DNA of 64,000 bases from Gymnogyps californianus. Its lineage: Eukaryota; Chordata; Aves; Accipitriformes; Cathartidae. Both the position numbers and the translations under genes were made by a program. Positions 1 through 11,600 of this stretch are shown in pieces (position 1 is the stretch's first letter; each line of letters opens with the position of its first letter). The notes under the pieces were generated by a model. The model did no database searches and was not told where the DNA came from. It saw only the letters and a program-made list of their open reading frames with translations. Location of the stretch: positions 10,168,428-10,232,427 of the forward strand of contig NC_059480.1 of the NCBI RefSeq assembly GCF_018139145.2, in the 5' to 3' direction.

Positions 1-3000
1 CCCCTGTATGTAGCCTTCCTCTTCCACCAAAGGTCATTGTTTCTTCAACTCTAGAGTTAATGAGACAATCTTTGTCTCATTAAGAAAAGCAAACAAACAA
101 ACACACATCCATGCCCTCCATTTCTTTTCTGCTGTGGCCATCTCTTCTTTGGCTTGAGGTTGCCTTCCCTGCATTCTCAAAGTTCTTTCCTTTTTTTTGC
201 CTATTGCTCCTCCATTTTTTCCCTAGCCTTCACTAAGCTGTGCATGCTGTCTCTAGGGGTCTAACAGCTTTTTCATCCAAACTTCCCTTGCCCTCCTGTC
301 CCGTCCTGAAGTGTGTAGCAACAAATATTTCATGTGGATTTTTATTAAGTACTGAACACAAACACATTTTAAAAATACATTATATAGTTGTGTTGTTTAT
401 GAAGCTTAAGTATATTTTACTGAACAAATAGCATCTTTTAGTTTCTTTATAAAGTTAATGCCTTAAAGAATTTAGCCAACAGCAACAATTTACTCTTAAA
501 TACCATCTTAATGTACATAGCACAGCTACCTTGTTTAATAGAGGAATTTGCTAATTTGTCAGTCCTAAAGTACAAACTGCAATTTCTTCTCTGAGTCTTT
601 CCAGTCTTTCAGTGTTTACCATGCCTTTATTTAGTGGTCCAGATGCTTTTTTGGTGGAAGTGAGCAACTCTGACTTTCCCCATCTTTGTCTATATCCTAA
701 CTAGATGGGACTGACTTACCTTTAGCGCTGGAAAAAAATTGCAGATTATGTTAATGAGTGCAGATAGGAGACTTCAAGTTTCAAGAAAGCATCTCAACTC
801 CCATTCCCCGACCTCTTGCTCTAGACTTCATCGTGGGTCGCTTTTACAGATTTTGTGCTCTGTGGGCTTCCAGGCACTTTTTTTTGCAGAGTTCAGAAAT
901 GCCGGTGGGCTCACTGGAGCTCCTTGTTCACAGCTGAGTCTCTGAGTAGCTCAGATGAAAGCAAGAAGTTGGCTGCTTCTGAATGAGACCCAACTGGCCT
1001 GCCTTCCATCTGCTGGGCTGTGCTGGGTCTCTGCTGCACACTGGCTACATAGGCAGGGTGGTCCTCTCACAAATAATAACATCCATGTGGTGCCAAAATC
1101 CCAGGGTAGTTCTCAGCTTGATCAGTTTCCCAATCTGCTTCACCACACGGCCAAACAGCATTTGTGCCAGCATAAGGCCAGAGGAATAGCTGGGGGTGGG
1201 AGGAAAGCAGAGCTGTATTCTTGATTCTGCAGTGCTGGCTTACACAAATTTGAAATGCCTGGAGATTGCCAAGTGCTCTGGTAAAGCACTTTGCAGCTTA
1301 CATACATGGTCACATTTGTATACTGTGTACATACCCTTCTCTGCCTGCCTTAAAGTAATTGAGTGGTTGCATGTGCTTGTCAGAGTTGTTGTGGAATCTC
1401 TAGGGCAGGGAGGACTGCCTGTCAGGTCCCTGACTGCCTGCAGAATTTTCTTTGCTTCTGTAGGCTTCAGCAGGCCAAGTCTCAGTGCAACAGCTTTGGC
1501 ATGTGTGCTGCTTGGGCACTGGAGTCATTCACATGGAAGCTTAAGCACACCAGTAGTGTCTGTAGCATAAGGACTTTTCACTTTAAAAGTCACCGACCAC
1601 TTTGGCAGGGGTACCATTCTCACGCTGTGAAGTGCCCTCTGCATTGTGTAGTGCAAGGAAGTGATTTGGTTGAAAAGAATACCCTCCTCTTTGTTTTTTC
1701 TTTTTTTGATTCCTCCTCATTCCCACCCAAAATTATTTCTGTTCTGGATCATTTCCGTGACCTAGTTCCCTGCAAGGCCACACAAATGGGAATGAGCAGC
1801 GGGGGTGTGTGTGGGGGTGTGGTGTGTGCTTAAACCGCCTTGCCTTTATACTCCATAGGATAAAGAGTGCTTCTTTGGGGCTAGAAAATCGAGGCTACTA
1901 TAGCAGAAATAGAGCATAGTCTGAGTGCAACCGTACTGACACAGCTGGGTTTATCCTGGAATAATAAAACCACTTACTACCCCCTGTATGAGCTAAACAG
2001 TAAAAGCACAGTTTTTCTAGTATAACTGCATCTATGTTGGAGGATTTTGCCAGCATCCACTATACTATAAATACAGATGTCTGTATTTGGGACCTGACCA
2101 TAGAAATGTATCTTTACCAGCTTTAATTGATTTTAGCTAGGAGCTAACTGGCTCCAGAACTACTTATAGCTTAACGTTTCTGTTGAAAATGTACCATTTA
2201 GTAATTAATGGGTTTGGAAAGCAGCCAGAATCTTTCAATCTAATCCAGTTTAAGAAAAAAGAATCAATTGACTCTTTTTTTTTTTTAATGGTAAATATGA
2301 AATATTTTACAACAAATCATGGTTAAAAATAGCCCAGTTACACCAGCTGTCATGTAGGATAAATCACTTGCATCAGGACATGATCTTTGTGATTTTTTTG
2401 GTCTATGCAAATAAGCATAGGGTTTTGCTCCACATTTTGTATTCAGGCAAAGTTCCCTGTGGACTTCAATGGGAATTTTGCCTAAGAAATAACAGCAAAA
2501 TTGGTCCCATGTGAAAAAAAAATTGGTCACTAGGGAAAATTAAGAGATTTTTCTTAAAGGCACAGATGGCAGTTAAGCATTTAACTTTAATTGGCTTTTT
2601 ACATGAGTGGGGACCGCTCTACTGTTGTACCTTTAGAAGAATCCTCCTCAGTACTCTGAAAAGAGAAATGCATGTGATGGTTGTGGATAGTCAGTTGCTG
2701 GGAGGGATAGAGCCAGTGTGCTCCAGGGAAGTGAAAGGGTGCTACAGAGGGATGTGAAAGAGCTGAAACAAATGCCAAGATGGAGATGGAGCAATGAGAG
2801 CTTCCTTTACCCTTACTGTGTGCATACTTTTACTTGTTGTGGCAGCACTGTATGTGTGAGGAAGGAGAGAGGGGCAAAAGGAGCCAAACGTGGCTGGGAG
2901 AAGGAGCAACTGCAGAACTTTCGGGGTTTTAAGAATGCTTGAGGGGAAAACACATGAATTTTAAAGCTTTATCTAGAGCATGGAATGAAATAATTTGGGA

Positions 3001-6000
3001 AAAGTGGCCTCAAAGGCTCAATTTAGTATTTCAGCATATCATGTTGAAAATTCATTGCAAATAGATCATTAGGTTTTCACTTTGCTTAGCATGATCATAG
3101 GTGGATGTGGATACTAAGAGCGTGAACAAACCAAACCTGAGAAAGTTGCTTAAGGTCAAGGTTATGGTGAGCACTTTTTGGATGTATTTTGTTTTCTATG
3201 CGTTTTCCTCGAATTAACCCACTGCTGTTTTAAAATATTTATTAACTTGGGTTAATCTAAGCAGCTTTTTTCACACATGCACATTCAGTGCTAAAGGCAC
3301 ATCATGGTGATAGCTAAACCAAGACTTAGGATGCAGCATAGGTAAGATTGTAATTGAAAATTTCACTTGCCTTACTCATATATGAAAGTGATGATAGTCT
3401 TTGTGAGGAAACTATTGTTTTATCATGAAATTAAGATACTTAGCTTGGCCCTGACAGTTGGGACTGATTAGAACTAGATACCAGGTGTTGGAGTCAAGAA
3501 AAGCCAAATGCAAGTACTGGAAAGGTCAAGGATAGTAGCAAGGCCTAGGTTAAGAGATGTGGCTAGAGATGAGGCAAGGAATCCATACTGCAAGGGGCAT
3601 GAAGTGGCTAGAGCAATTGCAAACTGGCAGCAATAGAAACTAAGAAACAGGACTAAGCACGCAGGAGACAGGAAAAAGTAGTTGAAGCTAAGGAGGCAGG
3701 GTAAAGGAGAAAGAGGCAAGCCTAGCTTAGCTTAGCCAAGGGACAGGTTAATCGGCCAAAGTCAGCATCTTGATGGCCTTGTATTTGTAAGTGTGGGTGA
3801 ACTGCCAACCCTTAGCTTCTCCTGTGATGAGTCTGGCTTGGTAAGCCTTTGGTCTTGGCAAAATCTGACTGATAGGAACCCTGTCTCATTTGGTTGCTGC
3901 ATGGACAGGTCTTGTTCAGTAACCTCTCTCTTCCCATTCACTGGGATGCAGAGTTTGGGTGCAGGGATGTAGGTTCGTACTACACTCCCCTTGGTTAGGT
4001 GTCAGGAATTTCCAGGTTTAAGTCCTCCATTTCTGGTTTTAATTTCAGGTTTTTTAGCTTTCATGGAGTCTCCATTCATGGAACTCTTCATCTATGGCCT
4101 GGAGGTCAGATATTAAAATCTGTCATGGGACTGCCTTCTCAGAAGAAGCTTCAGATGACCTGGGGGGCGGTGCATCCAAAGTGAAGAAACTTATCCTTTT
4201 TGACCCTCATAAACGTAAATAATTACATAAAGGTCCCTGCATCAAGTCAGATGTTACCAGGTTCAGACCTGGAAACAATGTGGTTTCCTTTTCTTGGAGA
4301 GCCTTCCTCGGCTGTTCACCAACCAAGTAGAGACTGAGTCAATAGCACTGAACTCTACTCTGTTTGTCCTCAAGCTTCCCTTACTTCAGGGATAGGCAGA
4401 CAGTCTTTCTTAGTCACTAAGTGGCCAGTTAGCATCTTAAATGAATATTCTCTTCCTCTTGAAAGCCCTTTGTCTCTCCCTGCCTGCAGTCTTCAGGCCT
4501 TGCAAATCCACTTGTCTCTGAGCTTGAAAGGGCTTGTCATCCGCTTGGCAAAGAAGCCTCCTGCAGAGATCTGCCTTCTCCCTGTTATATAGTGTGTGCT
4601 TCCAGCCTGCTTACCACAGCCCCTGCCTGGCCATGCTGTATCCTGCAACTATTGTAAGACTGAGTAGTTGCCAGTGTGCGTTTCCACAGCAGACTGTTCA
4701 TCTTTTTTTTTCTCAGTGTGCAAATGCAGCCACAGCCCAAGTGATGTGTGCCTCTGTCTTCATTTAGGTATGTGTGTGCATGTGTACATACATATAAACA
4801 AACAAATAAAATGTGTTCATCTGTGTGCTATGTAATGAAGCCTTGCATTTTTTTTTTTAAAAGAAATGTAGAAATAATCTACATCTGCCAGAATTCTGTG
4901 TGGTTGTAACCTCCAGGAAGGATGTGGAGCAAGGGACAGGGGATTGGCAACTACTGTGAGGAATGGTTCTCCACTGCTAGCTGCCTGGAAACCAGGAAGC
5001 CAGGTGTAGACCTCTGCAACATGAGAACACAGGTAGTAATTTGTGGAGGTGCATATATTTGTACTGATTAGGCCTCTTTTATGAAAGCCAGTCACAGCTT
5101 CATTAAGGTTGTCATTAAACACGTTTGAAGATGATCATAGCACTGTTCTGTGAGAAACTTGAGGAAAAAACACAAAACTAGTTACCTGAGTTTTGATCCA
5201 GCTCTTCTGCCATCCACGCAGAAAGTCCCATGATTGATTCTGTAGGTGCTTTTTCCTGGGTTGATGCTATCTGGCTGTGGAGGCAGATGAGAGACTTTTC
5301 TGTGCTTTAACCAGGAATGGAACTGCCAGCCTTGCAGAGGTAGTGGTATTCCCCCAGTGCCCTTCCCACAGTGCTACTGGAAGGAAAAATGGACAGTTCC
5401 TTCCACAGCTGATGGAGGTATGATCCCCAGGAACCTTGGTGCAAGAATGATGAGATGTGGAAACTGCCAAAAGGTGCAATGACATCTGTAGTCTGGAAGA
5501 TGATTGTATCTGGGTTAGTTCAATTACTGAGATGAACCATGTGGTGAAGACATAGCCAAGTGTTTCACGCTTGTGGATTAAAATTGTAGTTCTTCAAATT
5601 GCTTATGAAGTTGTAATGACTTTACAGTGATATCTTTGTTGAAGTAACACAGAAAGAAATCTGACTGGGCAATTTCTCTGGTTTTGGTGCATGACTTGGG
5701 GCAGAGATACGGAAGGCCTGAAATTCTGGAGGTCTATTGGAAATAAGAGGCTATTGTGTGACAGGAATCTCCAGTTGATGAAAATCAAAGAATTCCCCAA
5801 CTACTGCACAGCCACAGCTACTCTTAAGGTATCCTTCAAGGAAGAAAAAATCAGAAGCAGAGCTGCGGGCTAGCCTCTGGGCTAGGGAAAGAACTCTCCT
5901 TCCAGGACTGCCTCCAGTTCTTCTACACCATAGGTACTTCCTTTGCAGATCTTTTTCCCTGACAAAAAGAAGAACCCTCCATATCTTCAAATCCTGTTAT

Positions 6001-6900
6001 TCTGTCTTTGTAACTCTTCTTAAAGCATCCTTTTGAAATGGTCTCTTGGAGATGTGCTGAATGTGGGGTAATATTGATATTCCAGTCGGGGGGTAGTAAA
6101 TCTGCAGGAAGTTCTCCTGTGCTCTGTAGGCGAGGTCTTATTTGTGTACTAGCACTGTTTTTCGTGTGAACATGCATTACTTTGAAATGACTTTATTCCA
6201 TGACGATAATTCCTGTTATTAGTTTTAGAAATAAATTCAACTGTTATTGTAACATCAGAATTGAGATTTATACAAGAGAAAAATATGCCTGTAACTTAAG
6301 AAAGGAGGAAGAATGAAATGGCATTTAACAATGGGGTAATGCATTCTGTGCACGTTCAGACATCTCCCTTTTTACTGGCTTTTGCGCAGGAAGTGAATGC
6401 TTTTGCTTTGTGTCCAGGCTGCAGGTTTGGGGGGAGAGAAAGCAAAACAAAACTGTACATATTCTGCAAGGAGGAGCTATTAACACAGATAGATCCAGTT
6501 CAGAAAAAAGGAAATGTTTTCTTCCAAACCATTACATTCACAAATTCTGGATGAGCATAAAACTGTGTAGTTTCACCCTGAATGCTTTTCAAACAGAATG
6601 CCGCTTTCCAGAGTGCGCATCTCATAGCAATGTAAGTAAAACAGCGTGAATGTCACGCTCATGCTGTCCGAGTAGCATAGTTTTGTTCTCGTGCAATGGG
6701 AGCAGGTGGTGGGAGGTTGTTTTGATGAGGTTAAGAAGCTCCTCCCCTCTTCCCCAAGCAGCAGTCTAATTTGCGTCAGCAGTAATTGTGTGCCTTGCAC
6801 TGCTTTTCAGTGAGGGTGAGTGCAAAAGATACATCAATATGAGGTATCAAACTGAGGCTTAGATGTTCCTTTTAAGTGGCTGCTCATTTCTTTGAGCCAT
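1..6900. other. Upstream intergenic DNA, no gene recognised
   Basis: AT-rich sequence with only short, mutually overlapping open frames in several phases, none with a recognisable domain. The longest runs (around 1196-1833 on the + strand) have low-complexity, Cys/Ser-rich translations typical of chance frames. Short T and A runs occur, for example near 2273-2287 and 4848-4858. I see no LTR, no tRNA-like sequence and no CpG island. If vertebrate gene order holds, this would be the intergenic space upstream of NYAP2, but nothing in the sequence proves that. Confidence 0.6.
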
Positions 6901-6939
6901 AACATGGGCTAAAGGTTAACTTACACATTCGCCGTGGAA

Positions 6940-6991
6940 GAACAATGTCCCTTTTGGGAAGGGAGAAGGAAGGGGGAAGGGCATTGTTTCA
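6940..6991. promoter_or_regulatory. Inverted pair of SOX-like motifs upstream of the NYAP2 CpG block
   Basis: GAACAATGTCCC begins at 6940 and GGGCATTGTTTC ends at 6990. They form an imperfect inverted repeat around a purine-rich spacer of G/A tracts. AACAATG and its complement CATTGTT match the HMG-box core bound by SOX proteins. The pair lies about 130 bp upstream of the GC-rich first exon. The motif match is direct; any SOX control of NYAP2 is inference. Confidence 0.3.
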
Positions 6992-7225
6992 TATTCTTTC
7001 CTACCTATAGACTAAATGCGATGTACAGTGCTGTTCATCCAGATTATTTTTTTTTTCCCACTGGATTATTTGCTAATCAGACTTCAGTGCAGTGGAGATA
7101 AGAGAGAGGCTGTTGCCTAGCTAGGAGGCTCTGCCGAGCGCCCGAGCCCCTGGAGCTGAGGACCGAAGCCGCTGCCGCGCTCCGGCTCCCGGCGTGTCTC
7201 CGCTCCCGTCCGCTCGCCCCCTCCA

Positions 7226-7261
7226 ATGGGCCTAGCGCGGGGGAGCTGTCCGAGGTACTAG
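7226..7261 (+). other. Upstream ORF 1 in NYAP2 exon 1 (11 codons plus stop)
   Basis: An ATG at 7226 is followed by ten sense codons and a TAG at 7259-7261. The context has C at -3 and G at +4, so initiation would be moderate at best. Under direct splicing this ORF is in the NYAP2 frame, and its stop closes that frame. This rules out an N-terminal extension from exon 1. The stop is one base before the ATG of upstream ORF 2. Translation is not shown. Confidence 0.4.
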
Positions 7262-7262
7262 G

Positions 7263-7338
7263 ATGCTGGCTGCGCGGGGGGTCAGGGCAGCCGGATTGCA
7301 GCAGGAGAGGAGCCCCACAGTCCTGCTGGCACCCGAAG
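7263..7338 (+). other. Upstream ORF 2, first part (continues into exon 2 after splicing)
   Basis: The ATG at 7263 has A at -3. The frame is open for 25 codons plus one base to the splice donor. Joined to exon 2 at 14696 it continues for 13 more codons and stops at TGA 14734-14736, giving a predicted 38-residue peptide beginning MLAARGVRAAG. The stop overlaps the NYAP2 start codon (ATG at 14733-14735, TGA at 14734-14736). I see no homology to a known peptide, so a regulatory role on NYAP2 translation is more plausible than a functional product. It depends on exon 1 being spliced directly to exon 2. Confidence 0.4.
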
Positions 7339-7435
7339 GTAGGCTTGCTCTTTGTTTGAGAATCCCCGATTAATCAACAGCAGCATCAACAGACTAAGGC
7401 AGCTGGAGAGAGCAAGCCTGCCTATAGTCACGGGG

Positions 7436-7451
7436 GAGAGAGAGAGAGAGA
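7436..7451. repeat. (GA)8 microsatellite just downstream of NYAP2 exon 1
   Basis: Uninterrupted GA dinucleotide repeat following a short G run. It lies about 100 bp into intron 1. Confidence 0.85.
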
Positions 7452-8572
7452 CGATGCCACGAGCTATACTGCCTCAGACCTTCTGTATCTAAGTGGCAAT
7501 GAGAGAGCGAGCGTCTTTCCTGCTGCAAGAAGCCATTTGGATAGGATGTCTTCTGTTCCTTATATTCCGTTCTTTTTGTCTCCACAGAACATATTCAAAT
7601 GAGGCACCTTAGAAATCTCTGTGTTAGTGCATATGATGGTGCTGTAATCTTCTATGTTGTAAAGTGGGTAAAAATCATCCAGTTTCTTCTCTGCTGGACC
7701 TCAAAGCAGGGTGTTGTTTATACCCTCCCATTATCTGTACCCTCTCTTCTCTGAATGTGGATTTAAAGAAGCAAGCACCTGTCTTCTCTTGCCACTGCAT
7801 TTTTTAAAAGCCAAACTTTCCATGCCATTTTAATCATATGTTGAGAAGATCTGTAACGTAAGACACTGACTTATAGTGATGTCGAATTCTACAATCTGGG
7901 CAATTTTGCCAACAAGATTTAATGCACTTTAACTGAAGAAAAAACTGAGCCTAACTGCAAATCTGTTTCTTATGGTGCTGAAATATCCCTTCCGACTGCA
8001 CTGAGATAACCACAGGAAAGGGCTTTTACAGGCAAAAGTCACCTTTGATTATTGCACTTAGCGGTCCCCGTGGACTTAATTTTGGTACGTACATATTTTA
8101 ATACATTATATAAGCATGCTAATAAAATATGGTGCTAATTAGAATGAAAAAATATTACAAAATGAAATAATGAGTAGTCAGACTGCATGATGATGAAGTT
8201 GCATGTATTTTTAGGAGGTATTAATCAAGCCATTGCTAAACTGAAAGCTGAAGTCTATTTGACTGTTTTTGTGTACTTCACATGTTGATTGTGCTTGTAA
8301 TAGAGACATTTTGCAGCTGGATTTTCTTGTTCATAAAAAGCACTGTTAAACAATTAAAAGCATTCTTTGCTATTTTCTGATGAAATAATTTCTAACATCT
8401 ATGTTACTTATCAGACCTGCTGCACCATTAATATTTTACAGCATCTCAATGTGATGCTGGTGGTAGTGAAATCTCCATTTCATTTTCTTAAGGAGGAGGA
8501 AGAAAAATACATCTATCAGCAAGAAGCTCATTCTTTCTTCTGAGTTCAAATGCATTCCTCTTTGCATACAGA

Positions 8573-8600
8573 ATGTGTGTGTGTATGTCTGTGTTGTGTG
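8573..8600. repeat. Imperfect TG-rich simple repeat
   Basis: Short TG dinucleotide run interrupted by TATGTCT and GTT, in intron 1. Confidence 0.7.
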
Positions 8601-11600
8601 GTTTTATTTCTTCTTGTTGTTCATAAGTCTTCTGAATAATATTGGGATGATAACATGTCATAATTACACTTAAGTGCTGGCCATTCTGAATCTAGATTTG
8701 TAATTGTCCAACAACCGTGTGGTTAGGAGGAAGCAGCATATTCCTCAGGGGATAAAAGTGATAAGTGTTGCTGTATTGCAAAGTAAACAACAGCTTTTTA
8801 CGTTCTGGAGTCACAGAGGAGTCATTGTTAGTAAAGACCTTTTTCCCTTTTCAAAAGGCACTAGCAAGGGAGCCAAAATTCAAGGCTCAAGGTATTCTTT
8901 TCAGTTCTTAAAACTACAGGGAGCATAACTTTCCCCTGTGAAGGGTGGGACGTCTATAGAAATGGACTATTTCTTTAAACCCATGCAGTAGCATTCTCAT
9001 TCTACTGAAGGAGCCAGTTTTAACCTCTTTAAGTGAAGGGCTCAGCACTGCTTAGCTTCAGTGATTTCACCCAGGTGCTAGAGTTCATGCTGTGCAGTAT
9101 AATGAGGACAAGGTATATAATCTGTAATGCCAGTCAAAACACAAAGTATATTTTGTACTTCCAAATGAGTGTAGTGGTTCTCTTTCTTAAATATCCGCAT
9201 AAAAAGTTGTCAAATGATATATAGTAGAGAACTTGCAACCTATTTCAGGTTGTCTTTCCTCTTTGACATTACAATTTAATGCATCACTGTGTGAAAACAG
9301 TAATGCCAGCTCATTGTTAAAAATGAGCAGGGAATGCAACTCTAAAAAGCATGTCTTAGCAGTTTGCCTCATCACATTCAACTGGATATTTCAAAGCTCA
9401 CTTGGTATAAGGCACAGGTCTGATAAGAGACAGAGCTCTGTGAAGTAGTCTCTAGTATGTTTTCCCATCACTGAATTTTTCTTGGTTGCAGTGAAAGTAT
9501 TCTTTGTACACCCAATACCATTAGGTCCTTATTAGTGCTGCTGTGGTCAGCAATTTGTGAAGATTGGATATGGCTGGTCTGTCTACTTTGCTCTTACTGC
9601 CTTGCAAGCAACTAGAATGCAACAGCTCAAACTCGAGGGTTGAATGGCTGATTAGCATCCTTGATTTGTGCAGAATCCTTCTGATATACTGAATTTAGTG
9701 GAGGGAATTGACAGGTAAAGTTGAAAGCAGATGTGCTCTCAAAGAGAGGAGGCAGTATTTGGAAGGGAGACAGGCAGTACTGGAGAGGTGTGTAGACCTT
9801 TGTAAATTAGGGGTTGGACTCCGGACTTTGGACAACCCCACTCTTGTGTTTCCAGACTCTGTTCTCCTGTGTTAAAATTAAAAAAAAATCCCTCTGGTTT
9901 TGAAGAAGGCAATCAGTGCCTTTGTCATTACTTCAAAAAGCTCCTTCAGTTTAATGTCAGCATTGCCAATTTTCAATGCAGCACAGCTGCAGCTTGTGGC
10001 TGTCAAGCATGCTGAAAAGCAACTGATATTTTGGGGATCCTCATGTGAATAAGAGGGAGAACTGCATGTCTGAATATTAATCTATAGCACTGCTTTGATA
10101 CTGTGATATTGGGTTGATTACTCCTCATATTCTGAATTCAATATTTTTGCACACTGCTCATATGAAAAGGAGGTGGTTTTGGGTTTGACCAAGAATGCTG
10201 TATGTTTGGCATCGGAGTAAATAGTTAAATTAGAAGTAAGGTATGCAACAGTCTTGTGAAGCACAATACATTATTCTCCCATAGAAATTGTCTGAATACA
10301 AAGATCTTGAATTTAGTTATGTGAAAATTTCTAGGCAAACCAGTAAGGGGACTGCTTGCCCTTGCCAGTAAACCAGATGCACTGGCAGGGAAGGAAAAAA
10401 AAAAGAAAATCTTGCTTGCTTTACTCCTCCCATGCTGACAGCTGATTGCATGGGCCATGACAGTGCGAGCTGCTCTGTGCTCCTTTGCCAATGTCCCTCT
10501 GATTTGGGGATACCTGGAGGGGCAGGCGCCAGTGAGCATGATTGTTTGTTTTTTTTTTTTTTCTCAGTGAGGTTTCACATAGTGTTAGTTTGACCTTTAA
10601 GAGGCAAAGTGAACGTGTTGGAGGAGAACTTCTTTGTGTCCTTGCACTCAGGTGAATTTCCAAAAATGTTCATGTTCAGTGAACACTCACAACAAAATTC
10701 CTCCAATCAATTTCTGTTGACTTCTCATATGTTGGCTTCAATAGCTGAAATCCAGGGCTTTTTCTCCTCCCCACTGTCGTCTTCTGTTCCTTCACAATGA
10801 GGAGGGAAAGAGAAAGGAGTGTCAAAAGAATTTCCCAAGCAGAGTAACTCCCAGTTACAATTTTCCAGGGCTGCTTGGTTTCAGAAAACAAAATGCACTG
10901 AAAACAATTTGATTGCAAGTACACAGGTGACTCTGTATGGTCCTTGTTACCAGCTAACAAAATACCTGACTACAATGTGCATGTTAGAGGTACCAAAATG
11001 GTGGTGCCTCACCTACAGCTTACATGTTTAACAACTAGCATTTGCATATTTTTAATCAAATAAAATGTATTCAAACAGAACAGTTGCTTGTACTTGTATA
11101 TGCCCTGGCAGATGGTTAGGAATTGCTCACTGCATGACTTTACCAGTCAGCAGAACCTTTGATCAAAAGTTGATCGTGCTGTCCACACATTTTCCAAGGA
11201 GGGTGACAAGCAAGCAATGCATGGGACTCAATGAGCCACATGTATTGGTTGCAGCCTATTGCAGTTATAAAGCACATTTATTAAGGTAACATAGTATCTC
11301 TGAAGTGGCATTAATACCTGTAAATAAAATTGATCTTAGTGTGCTATACAAGGAATACTAATACTGTAAAAATGTTTACAGTAATTAGTTAAGCTGTTTG
11401 CCCCAGCTGTTTGCATTTTTATTCCCTGTTTAAGGGTAGCATGCACAACTGTCCGCTATTACTAAATGCAATGAGGCTGTAAAATACAATGCATGCATGA
11501 GATACACAGGTTTTGATCCAGAAAATGCTTGCTACTTGTATAGATGCTTTTCAGAAGTAGTGCCATAAGAGCTGATTCAAGGTTTTGAAATATCTGGGAA

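Larger units (their letters stand above)
7110..7338 (+). other. NYAP2: NYAP2 non-coding exon 1 (5' UTR), 5' end approximate
   Basis: The 3' boundary is set by CCCGAAG followed by GTAGGC, with the donor GT at 7339-7340. The 5' boundary is only a guess from the onset of GC richness. Assuming direct splicing to exon 2 at 14696, the frame that reads into NYAP2 has a TAG stop at 7259-7261 and no ATG after it within exon 1. Exon 1 would then be entirely 5' UTR. Two upstream ATGs lie in it, at 7226 and 7263. Extra untranslated exons between this one and 14696 cannot be excluded. Confidence 0.55.
7100..7340 (+). promoter_or_regulatory. NYAP2: CpG-rich promoter region of NYAP2
   Basis: This is the densest CpG cluster in the 64 kb. 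Between about 7130 and 7290 the sequence is strongly GC-rich with many CG dinucleotides, while both flanks are AT-rich. No TATA box is evident in the block, which suits a CpG-island promoter with dispersed starts. It lies about 7.4 kb upstream of the first coding exon and ends in a good splice donor. I therefore read it as promoter plus exon 1. The transcription start cannot be fixed from sequence alone. Confidence 0.65.

Noticed and set aside
1196..1833. Overlapping + strand open frames of 124 and 156 codons upstream of NYAP2
   Set aside because: Two different frames over the same DNA, Cys/Ser-rich low-information translations, no domain and no promoter or splice context. Best explained as chance.
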